From positions 6,331,001 through 6,395,000 of the forward strand of contig NC_045148.1 in NCBI RefSeq assembly GCF_008831285.2: a stretch of DNA of 64,000 nt. Direction: 5' to 3'. Positions 35,901 to 43,389 of this stretch are shown piece after piece; position 1 is the first letter of the stretch, and each line of letters starts with the position of its first letter. This DNA comes from Nymphaea colorata (lineage: Eukaryota > Streptophyta > Magnoliopsida > Nymphaeales > Nymphaeaceae). Under the pieces are notes generated by a model. It saw only the letters and a program-made list of their open reading frames with translations, did no database searches and was not told the DNA's origin. The position numbers and the translations under genes are program-made.

Positions 35901-38124
35901 ACTTTTGATTCAAAAGTTTGATCAAGGTTTCCAACAAAATCAATTTCAAGAGAAGTTCCATAAGCCATTTTTACAAATGGATATGAATTATATTTGGTGC
36001 ATTCAGTGAGAAGGGATCCACAAGGAGTCATATGAAAAGATGCACCCGAATCAATAATCCAAGAATACTTACTTGATGAGGTAGATGCTATGGTAGCCCC
36101 CAATGTTGAAGGTGTGCTTTCTCCCTTGAGAAAAGGTTGAAGGGCTTCAATCAGATTACATTCAAGTTGATCGAGTTGAAGAGTGCTTGTTTCTTTCCTT
36201 TCTTCTTGGATGCGAGCCGCCACATTGCTTCTCTTGTCATAAGTTCTTAGTTTTGGACATTTGGGTTTGGTGTTTCCCTCTTCTTGGCAGTGGTAACAAA
36301 TAATTCTTCTTCTTGCTCCTTCATTTACTCGGTGGAAGTGTGCAGGTCTATAAGTTCTCATACGAGCACCGGGTCTTGAGGTAGCAAGAACGCTTTCATT
36401 CTTTTCTTTAGAAAAGTTGAGTCTATTTTCTTCCATTTGAAGCTCTGCTATGACTTCATTCATAGATGACACTTTATGTCTATGGAGCAAGGAAGTTTTG
36501 ACTCCATCATATTTCGGTCTTAAACCAAGAATGAATTTATAAAATTTTTCCCTTTGGATTTGTTTTTCCCTTACTCCAATGTCTCTTGGATCATACCATT
36601 CAAGTTCAAATAGAGCAAGTTCGTTCCATAGTTGCTCTATTTCTCCAGCGCTATGTCACATGGACACGGCAAAATAGCCCACGCATCCGTGTCGACACGC
36701 AGACACGGGGATACGTGTGCGGACACGGCAAAAAATAAAAGTCATTAATTTAACGTTTTTTTTTTCATTTTATCAATTTTTTATGATGCATCCAATTATT
36801 TCCATGAACAATCCTTTTAGATATTCAGTACTTTTGTGATAAAACACATTTTCTAACAAGATTGTAAGAGTGAACTATTAATTTAATGTTTTTTTAATCT
36901 TATCATTTTTTATAATATTTAATGTAGCCGTGTCCGCGTATCCAAAAAATTTGAAAATTGCCGTATCCGCATCCGTATCGCATCCGCACCCGTGTGACAT
37001 AGCTCCAACGTATTCCTTAATGGACTTGTCGCCTTGTTGGAGACTTGCAATCTTCATTTGAAGATTGAAAATGTAAGCCACATCCTTTATAGTGTGAGTT
37101 TTCTTGAGGAATTCCCAAGCTTCATGAGCAAAATTATGTTTTGCTATTTGGCCCATGGTTGTAGTATCGACACAAGCAATAATCCAAGTAATAATTTTGT
37201 GATGTCCTATCTTCCACTCCTCTCATTTTCTCTCATATTCATTCATAACCTTATATTTTTCAACTCCATTCAGTTCTTGGGCTTTACCATCTATGGTTTT
37301 GGTTAGGACTAATTGAGGTTCCCTTTTAGTCCCATCAACAAGACCCCATAAGCCTTTACTTCTAATGAAATGTTCCATAGTTTTTGCCCAAGAAACATAA
37401 TTTGATGAAGTGAGTTTAGGGAGAGGAGTAGAAGAAGTTCTTTCATTCATAATGTGTACCTTGTAGAGGAGACGTTGAGGTAGCGCTAGGATGAGAGAAA
37501 ACAGCCACACAAATAGAAGCTTTTGACGTGCCAAAAACAGTCACAAGCTTCACCACCAAGGGAGCTGGATCCCGTCACAAAAATCACCAAAAGAGGCCAG
37601 CAAAATAACAACACCTTCTTGTGTCAAAACACATCCAGCAATACATCGAACACTTGGAGTGCTTCACAGCTCTAAAGGAAGAGTAAGAGTTGAATCTTCA
37701 AACTTGAAAGTCACGAAGACAAAGGGCCAAAAACATGACTCTGATACCATGTAAATCAGGCCCAAATAAGATAAATGCTTCAAGATATACACCCCAGCTT
37801 CCACCAACTCAAATAAGTAACCTTCAATAGACCTCAAACAAGAGGAGAATAGATCATATATTAATCACCACAAAATACACAAGAAGAGACTAAAAAACCA
37901 TAACAAAACAAAGGACAACAGTCCCTTATTTATAATACAAGAAAAGAAGAGAGGAGGAGGGGAGATGGCTGTTGGGCCATCTCCAACGGCTAGAAATCTA
38001 ACCGTTGGAGACTGGCCCAACAGCTAGTTCTCCTCTGAAATAATAAAAAAGTTGCAAACAAAAGAAAGGAAAAAATACAAAAAAAAAAAGAAAAGAAAAT
38101 TACAAACATGACCTAGGTACCCTA

Positions 38125-38160
<36 letters not shown>

Positions 38161-38265
38161 CATATATGAGTACACTAATATATGTAATATACATACGTAT
38201 AGATATATATATATATATATAGATAGGAATAGATACATTCTAACAGTCACTGCTGCTCTGCGTGC

Positions 38266-38305
<40 letters not shown>

Positions 38306-40342
38306 GCAAAGGTTTCACATCAAAGGGGGTATTTGAAATTCCGGTTTTAAAATCCTTGTATCTTAGATTAGATGAACTTATATCAGCCTGGTTCGAAGAT
38401 ACATGGCTACCAAACATAGCTGTTAGGAAAAGCATGCCATATCAGATTCATGGATCTAAAACCTGAGGTGGACAAACACCTTCTTAGTGCCACCTAGTTT
38501 TTCAACTCCTATGCTTTTCTTTTTAATGTCAACTTCATAGTGCAGCTTTACTTGTGTGCCTGTTTTTATCTTGCCCACTTATTGTTTCCTCTATCACTGA
38601 TGATGTCAAGGTCATTTGTCTATTCTACATCCATGTGGCCTGCATTGTACACTTTCTTAAAATTAGTCACAGCAGGCGGGGAACTTATATAAATCACATA
38701 ATTTACATATACCAAGAAAGTTCTGCTGTTTCTGAAATTTGTGATAGTTTTCTGGATTTTCTTATGCCTATGGAAATTTGTTCTTACCTTAACTTCTGTG
38801 TGTCCGGGTTTTGTTTGTATTTGTGCCCATATATCTTTTGGTCTAGATATAAGTCTTTGTAATGCATATATTTAAGGTGTCCAATCATCATTTTAATGCT
38901 AATGACAATATATAAAGGGTCAACTTAAACTTCCTAGTTATTTAGTGCACGTTGTATGAGATAAATTTAAAATAAAATGCATGAACATTCCTTTTAAGGC
39001 AAGTCGATGCATGTCAAAATTTTTTGATAAGTTCATCTATTTTGTTATCAGGTTATGGAACCCCTAAAAGCGATGGCCAATGGAGCTCCTTTGGAGGATG
39101 CTCGCCACCTTGCCCAACGTTATAGTCGAATGAGACATGATGCTGAATTGCAGGTAATCAAATATCATGCGCGATCGTGATGCTAATACAAAAAGTTAAT
39201 CTGTTTTATCCCAATCATATTTACTTTTTGATATGAATTGGTGTTATTATTGGTATCATCAGTTTATGTTCAAAGTGATCTAATGTATTCAATAGGCTGC
39301 TGAAGTTTCAAGGCGGCAAGCAAGAGTTAGAGAGACTCACAGTACAGAGAATGCTGTGAAGTTACAAGCATCTGAAGCTAAGATGCAAGAAATTAAAGCC
39401 AACATGGCAGTATTAGGAAAGGAAGCTACGGCAGCACTTGCTGCAGTTGAAGCTCAGCAACAGAGATTGACACACCAGCGTCTACTTGCATTGGTATTGT
39501 CTGTGAAAACGTTTGTACTAATATGAAGTTTGTTCTTTGTGCATGTTTACCTTCTGAAACAATTTCTTTTCAAGGTTAATGCAGAAAAAAATTATCATCG
39601 TCGACTAGCTGTACTTCTTGATGAGGCAGAAGCAGAGGTTAACTGAAGCCATTTCTTTTTGTCATATTCTAACGTTTTCTAGATTCGTTAATATGTTTTA
39701 TATTCAATATATGTATATATTTTTTTCAGATGGTATCAGAAAAGCAGCGTAAAGAATCTGCTCCTCCAATTTTTCCATCGGAAAGCTGTTCAGAGAAGGC
39801 ACTGTATTTCTGGGCAGAAGTATGTGAAAAGTCTGAGATATAGATGCTTGAAATTTAAAACTAATGTTTTCATTTATTCAATCAGATGCCTTAACCTTTT
39901 TCAGTATTTTCAGGCCACACATGCCTTTATTGCTGAGTCAGATAAGGAGCTTAGCTTGGATATTGGTGATTATGTTGTTGTTAGACAGGTTATATTTCTT
40001 AACTGTGTCCCTTTCTGTAATAACAGAGTTTTCATAGCTGAATGATTGGATGCTTTCTTGAGGTGATGCATGCCTTTGTCAAGATAGTGGAATTTTACAT
40101 GTTTGTGTGTATCTGTAAGCACATCATTGTTACTGCTATTTTTGTTATTATCATGTAAAATTATTAGAGCTGAATTATGTCACCTGGTTAAACCATATTT
40201 GCCCAGGTACCTGCATCAGGACACGCATACACTGACATGGGTATGGTGTGCCATTTGGGTACGGTAAGTAATTTTCTTAATTAAAAAAAGAAAGAAAAAG
40301 TCTCATGCACTTCCGTCATGAAAAGAGAGATTTTTGGGGAAA

Positions 40343-40384
<42 letters not shown>

Positions 40385-42100
40385 ACCTGATTTACATGAG
40401 AGATATTTTGGGCAAAGTCTTCCATCCCTTTGCCCCTTTTTTGAAGGTGCTTTCCTTGTAAAATTTGTTTAAACCCCTTTCTTATCACTTATATTATAAA
40501 ACTTAATCTTTAAAGGCTACAAATGAATGCTAACAAATTCTTTAAAAACTCTCAGGAATTTTTTTTTCCTGATAACAATGTTTGCTTATATATATATAAA
40601 TACACGCACCTGCCATACCCCTGTATCACACTTATAAAATTTTCCATATCCATACCTACATTCCGGTACCCATACCGCACCCATACCGATACCTGTGGGG
40701 CATAGAAGCTGCATTATTAGGCTGCTGCTCAAAGTGATGGATGCCTGCATAAAGGCACTGCAATTTTACTTGTTTTTGTGCATGAAAGCCACAAAAATGT
40801 GAGTGTCTTCTTCAATCTGGGTAATACGTAAACATTCTTCTATAGACAGATGTCTTTTTATCTTCTTAGGGCTTCAAACCTTTATACATATATATATCTA
40901 TATGTATGTATATTACATATATTAGTGTGCTAATATATGTCTTATATATATAGATATGTGTATAGTTTAGGGTACCTAGGTCATGCTTGTAATTTTCCAT
41001 TTCTTTTTGTACTTTTTCCTTTCTCTTTATTACACCTTTTTTATTATTTTAGAGCAGAAATAGTTGTTGGGCCTGTCTCCAACGGCTAGATTTCTAGCCG
41101 TTGGAAATGGCCCAACAGCCATTTCTCCTCATCCTCTCTTCTTTTCTTGTATTATATAAATAAGGAACTGCTGTCCCTTGTTTTGCCATGGCTTTTTAGC
41201 CACTTCTTGTAGTGTTTATTTGGAATCAATATATGTTCTTTGTTTCTCTTGGGTGTGACCTCTTGAGTATTACTTTGTTGTGTTGAAGGGAGCTTCAAGT
41301 GTGACATTATTGAAGCATTAGTCCTGTTTGGGCCTGATTTACAGTTTTATCATCTCTCTCTCTCTCTCTCTCTCAATTTTGAATTAGGGCATCCGTTCTC
41401 TAAGTTGGGTAATTTGTTGATTTGGACTAAACATACATTAACTGAGACTGAGAGGAAGCAGTCATCTTTGAAGGATAATAAATCTGTGAAGGCAACATAT
41501 GCTTTGTTATTTCTTGAATATAGATTGTAGCATGTCTGGAACCAAATTTCATGTTAATATATAATGTGATAAGTGTAAGCATTTATAAATTATAATCCAA
41601 GATGATTCAGGCACGATATACACTTGACCAAAAAGAATGGTACTGTGCATCTATTATGTGCACATTAATGTGTGTGCTCTCCCATGTGGCACCACCAAAT
41701 AAGTGCATACATGTTGGAGCAATGCGTTATATGATCAGTAGTCTCATATCGTCAGGATTCATTTTCAACCCTTGGAATGATGTCTATTAAGGCTTAGTTT
41801 TTTTCTCTTTTGATTTAGATAGAATTTGTGACATGTTTCTCCTATAACTATTAGATATGGTGATCTAGTGTCCTTGCTAGTTTTAGGTCTAAAATGTTTC
41901 TCTTATAACTATTTGGTATCATAGTCTAGTCTCCTTGCTAGTTTTAGGTGTAATAATTCCCTCTCAGGTCTGGCTTTGATAATTTGTTTTACCCTGATCA
42001 GGTCAGCCCATCGGGATGGTCAGAAGGGGAATGCAGAGGCAGAGCAGGCTGGTTTCCATCTGCTTATGTTGAGAAACGTCAGGGAATCCCAGTAAATTAA
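25907..42100 (+). CDS. BAR and SH3 domain protein, SH3P1/2/3 family
   Basis: In Arabidopsis these proteins bind curved membranes and act in clathrin-linked traffic and autophagosome formation. Exons: 25907-25966, 27174-27296, 28082-28151, 28342-28487, 39052-39153, 39296-39493, 39575-39637, 39730-39819, 39914-39988, 42002-42100. They sum to 1,026 nt (341 residues plus stop) with all phases intact. MDALRKQASKIREQVAKQQ begins the BAR helix region. HQQLEKLYKSTRTGRDFQRE, APLEDARHLAQRYSRMR and a long helix to about residue 254 complete it. The SH3 domain spans about 285-337: THAFIAESDKELSL, GDYVVVRQ, GWSEGECRGRAGWFPSAYVE. The family is usually 340-440 residues long. Intron 3 uses a GC donor. Intron 4 is 10,564 bp because of nested retrotransposons. 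Intron 9 is 2.0 kb with a solo LTR. Exon 9 has two possible acceptors nine bases apart. No disabling change is seen. Confidence 0.93.
28152..28341 (+). other. GC-AG intron (intron 3 of the SH3 gene)
   Basis: The exon ends ...GAAATAG and the intron starts GCATGT, a GC donor in the context AG|GCATGT that suits this rare class. The acceptor is TTCCAG at 28,336-28,341. Joining here keeps the frame (IEI-E-SKMSEECTRYG). The nearby GT at 28,134 (GGAT|GTAAGA) would give an immediate stop after joining. Confidence 0.8.
29589..29690 (-). repeat. 3' LTR of copia element 1, internally deleted (102 bp)
   Basis: It matches both ends of the 220-bp partner LTR at 32,187-32,406 but lacks about 118 bp from the middle. 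The join lies near 29,637-29,641, after CATTATCTC and before AAGTACAATTAC. Confidence 0.85.
29763..30023 (-). pseudogene. C-terminal end of copia RNase H (element 1)
   Basis: The frame contains EVDCHYVRDIVQLGIISTTH and VVYMFTKPSRR, the end of copia RNase H (usual form HIEVDCHFVREK...LADIFTK). It directly follows the Gag nucleocapsid remnant, so the rest of pol is deleted, with a junction near 30,040-30,180. Confidence 0.75.
30180..31553 (-). pseudogene. Gag of copia element 1
   Basis: Reading starts at ATG 31,553 (MANGKGSSSSSK). It includes KLGGTNYEIWHRTF, the SNY.xW-type motif of copia Gag, then QIANGLCYYKIAKRIWEHLH and SILQIEQDISHLQQGDQDL, and FLSDLSPEY just before the hAT insertion. Beyond the insertion it continues GVAKAQMLIGAEIPDLAKAY and a Gly/Arg-rich nucleocapsid (GGRGRGSSSRGRGG) with a decayed zinc knuckle (GHLEDKCWNKNGHP). 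A frame break lies between the first two pieces near 31,310. The coding text lines up across the hAT insertion, which shows that the insertion came later. Confidence 0.8.
30534..31000. mobile_element. hAT-like MITE inserted in copia 1 gag
   Basis: The 467-bp element has inverted ends TAGGGCTGCACA... and ...TGCGCAGCCCTA and a perfect 8-bp target duplication TATTCAGG (30,526-30,533 and 31,001-31,008), the size made by hAT transposases. The inner termini repeat GAGTCGAG/CTCGAGC phrases. It carries no ORF. Removing it restores the gag text PEY-GVA on the minus strand. Confidence 0.85.
32187..32406 (-). repeat. 5' LTR of copia element 1 (220 bp)
   Basis: This is the longer LTR. On the + strand it starts TGTTGAAACTAAGG and ends TTTCTCAACA. 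The primer site CTCTGATACCA (32,176-32,186, tRNA-iMet complement on the minus strand) abuts it directly. Confidence 0.85.
32515..33009 (-). repeat. 3' LTR of copia element 2 (495 bp)
   Basis: On the + strand it starts TATAAATCAGG, where the partner has TGTAAATCAGG, and ends ATTCTAACA. It contains a TATA motif at 32,705-32,694, the palindrome at 32,739-32,789 and a long (AT)n tract at about 32,934-32,989. Confidence 0.9.
33010..33018 (-). other. Polypurine tract of copia element 2
   Basis: The minus strand reads GAGGGGGGG immediately before the 3' LTR start TGTTAG. This is the usual plus-strand priming tract of an LTR retrotransposon. Confidence 0.85.
33023..37450 (-). pseudogene. Gag-Pol polyprotein of copia element 2, broken
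   Basis: Minus-strand order is as follows. Gag starts near 37,450 (MNERTSSTPLPKLTSSNYVS) with QMKIASLQQGDKSIKEYV, then an insertion. Gag resumes to 36,490-35,633 with a zinc knuckle CYHCQEEGNTKPKC, in which Asn replaces the usual His, and protease WIIDSGASFHMT. Integrase has the CNDCIKAKMKALPF zinc part, DLVHSDVWGPTP and IDDYSRHTWVYFLK (catalytic Asp), NTPQQNGVAERKHRHI (Glu) and FWAEAVLTSTYLINRMP. Reverse transcriptase at 34,346-33,618 shows MDVKNAFLNGHL, KALYGLKQAPKAW and LLLYVDDIVITGSD. RNase H at 33,649-33,023 has YADVDWGGD, STGFCVFLG, EAEYRAMA and HIEMDCHYVRE. One stop, two frameshifts and one insertion prevent a full-length product. Confidence 0.9.
36650..37003. mobile_element. 354-bp inverted-repeat element (MITE-like) in copia 2 gag
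   Basis: The ends are GCTATGTCACA and TGTGACATAGC, a perfect 11-bp inverted pair. Inside each end are degenerate ACACGG/CCGTATCC arrays, and the middle is AT-rich with no ORF. The flanks TCCAGC (36,644-36,649) and TCCAAC (37,004-37,009) look like a 6-bp target duplication with one change. Removing it rejoins the gag reading KEYVG to EIE. The superfamily is not certain. Confidence 0.75.
37739..37749 (-). other. Primer-binding site of copia element 2 (tRNA-iMet)
   Basis: On the minus strand TGGTATCAGAG directly follows the LTR end ...TTTACA, the standard initiator-Met tRNA primer site of plant copia elements. Confidence 0.9.
37750..38245 (-). repeat. 5' LTR of copia element 2 (496 bp)
   Basis: The ends TG...CA are intact on the minus strand (TGTTAGAATG ... 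GATTTACA), and the primer site follows at once. The TATA motif is at 37,936-37,925, and the palindrome with two MSA-type motifs is at 37,971-38,021. Confidence 0.9.
37971..38021 (-). promoter_or_regulatory. Inverted MSA/TGGGCC palindrome upstream of the LTR TATA box
   Basis: The 51-bp block reads GTTGGGCC, then CTCCAACGGCTA, a short spacer, and the inverted forms of both. TCCAACGGCTA and TCCAACGGTTA both fit the plant mitosis-specific activator consensus YCYAACGGYYA, bound by three-repeat Myb proteins. TGGGCC is the site II (TCP-bound) motif of proliferation genes. A TATA motif lies about 35 bp downstream in the sense of LTR transcription. Copies are at 32,739-32,789 and 41,066-41,116. Function is inferred from motifs only. 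Confidence 0.5.
38264..38301. repeat. (GA)n microsatellite in intron 4
   Basis: About 17 GA units follow the copia target duplication, inside the leftover host repeat segment. Confidence 0.95.
40200..40702. mobile_element. MITE-like element in intron 9 with CxxATACC arrays
   Basis: The left end TGCCCAGGTACCTGCAT and the inverted right end TGCCCCACAGGTATCGG are related. Both carry subterminal arrays built of GGGTATGG/CCATACC units (40,235-40,265 and 40,615-40,690), like the GGATGCGG arrays of the element at 36,650-37,003. A (AG)n tract lies inside at 40,345-40,381. No clear target duplication was found, so the borders are approximate. Confidence 0.5.
40345..40381. repeat. (AG)n microsatellite in intron 9
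   Basis: About 18 AG units lie inside the MITE-like segment of intron 9. Confidence 0.95.
40885..41343 (+). mobile_element. Solo LTR (or LTR fragment) of the copia 2 family, sense orientation
   Basis: The segment is the reverse complement of the copia 2 LTRs in overall text: TTAGTGTGCTAATATATGTC, AGGGTACCTAGGTCATG, the palindrome at 41,066-41,116, a TATA motif near 41,150-41,160 and the end GGGCCTGATTTACA at 41,343. No internal sequence follows. The first ~35 bp of the LTR could not be matched, and no target duplication is evident, so the left border is approximate. It lies in the sense direction of the SH3 gene. Confidence 0.85.
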
Positions 42101-43389
42101 GCAGCTGCAAACTGTTCTAGCTTATGCAATCTGGTTTGAAGGATTTCGCCATGCAATACGGTTTGTGGATTCATGCCTACTTTGATTCTCACCAGTGTTT
42201 GTAAGTCTCGCCTGTGATTGTGATTGGCTATCTATCCCAGGCTTATAAACAACAAATGCAGAATAGCTGCAGTCCTATGTAATTACACCAGGTTTCCTGC
42301 ATGTGCAGTCTTGACCGTTGGTACTTTGTTACCTGAACCAGCCAAATTTTCTGCCTCATTCTTGATGTCATCGATTGGTCCAATTACCTAATTGAGCTAT
42401 TTTTTATCTTATTCTTGCACTTAAAAATTCCATTCTTGGGCAAAACTGCACTACTTATACTTGTGTGTGTCGCATGAGAGAGAGAGAGAGAGAGTGATCC
42501 ATGAAGCTCCATATGTAACAGCTGGGTTTTTAGACTATAGGTTCTTGACCTAACAATATTATAACTTTCTCTTTCTCTGGTTTAAAAGCTCTAGATATTG
42601 TTCAGTCTTGTGGCTTTGAGTTCTTGAACACAATTTGTCAGAACTAATGCATCTAGAAATTCAAATTTGTTGTGGTTGAAAGTAGGAAAATGCTTCACTG
42701 CAGCTCGCTGATAATACGCTAAATCATGCTCATGTAGGTGCTGTGTGATATCTGATTAGCAGTACCTAGTTCCTTGAGTCTAAAGATGAGCAAATAGGTA
42801 ACTTGTTCTTTCAGAGTGATTATAATTTATAGCGCAATCTAACTACTATTCTTTTAGGGTGATTATAGAGCATGAGTACCACATTTATATCAATAATGAT
42901 ATAAATGATAACTTATCACTTTGCTGCTTCTGTCACTGGAGTCCGAGTCTGTTTGGAGGGACTGAAAGCAACTATACTTTCATTTGTGTTAGAAAGCCTA
43001 AAACCAAGTTTTCTTTGTGGATGCTACTTTTGTTATTTGAAAAAAACTTGAAAAACGAAAAAAACACGTTTTTAACGCATTTTTTTTATATTTTTTCACT
43101 TTTTTTTCATTTTTTAATGCCAAACAGTTTTTTTTTTTTCATTTCTTTTTTTTATTTGTTTCAAATCTATTTATCTTTTGATGTTTGTGTTATTATTTTC
43201 TCACTTATTTTATTTTTCTCCATTTTTAGTTTTTTTAATTTAAAAAATACTGTTTTTCCTTTTTTTTCTCGTATTTTTTAAGTCCGCCGTATTATACCCG
43301 AGAAAAACCTCACTGTTTAAAACTCCGAGACGTTATTTGTGACTCTAATTTAAAGTCTTAGACATCTTATTGTACTTGTTAAATGCAAA
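42101..43389. other. 3' flank of the SH3 gene and T-rich spacer
   Basis: The first few hundred bases after the stop probably include the 3' untranslated region; no distinct poly(A) signal stands out. At 42,476-42,495 is an (AG)n tract. From 43,030 to 43,280 the + strand is dominated by T runs with GTTTTT/AAAACG phrases that resemble 49,860-50,230. The Phe-rich ORF there is a low-complexity artefact. Confidence 0.5.

Larger units (their letters stand above)
32515..38245 (-). mobile_element. Ty1/copia element 2, nearly full length
   Basis: The 5.73-kb element is flanked by the 5-bp duplication GTCAC (32,510-32,514 and 38,246-38,250). LTRs of 495 and 496 bp enclose, in minus-strand order, the primer site (37,749-37,739), gag, protease, integrase, reverse transcriptase, RNase H and a polypurine tract (33,018-33,010). 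The order integrase before reverse transcriptase identifies copia. Damage: a 354-bp inverted-repeat insertion in gag, a 20-bp duplication at 35,491-35,530, a stop near 35,311 and a frameshift near 33,630. The LTRs differ at few sites, so insertion was fairly recent. It lies antisense in intron 4 of the SH3 gene. Confidence 0.92.
29504..38421. repeat. Small inverted-repeat element split by two copia insertions
   Basis: The left end GGCTGCATTTGATAGCC (29,504-29,520) is an imperfect inverted match of the right end GGCTACCAAACATAGCT (38,405-38,421); 12 of 17 positions agree and every mismatch is a transition. TTA occurs just outside both ends, with one extra G on the right. Between them only 29,504-29,588, 32,407-32,514 and 38,246-38,421 belong to the host repeat; the rest is copia DNA. 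The pieces share phrases like GGTTTTAAAATCC, which suggests one old element of about 350-370 bp. Confidence 0.45.

Noticed and set aside
32766-38250. CRISPR-like or prokaryotic features
   Set aside because: There are no regularly spaced repeats with unique spacers. The repeats here are LTRs, MITEs and microsatellites of a plant genome.
42859-43281. 140-codon ORF rich in Phe and Ser
   Set aside because: It is a translation of T-rich low-complexity DNA and has no domain.
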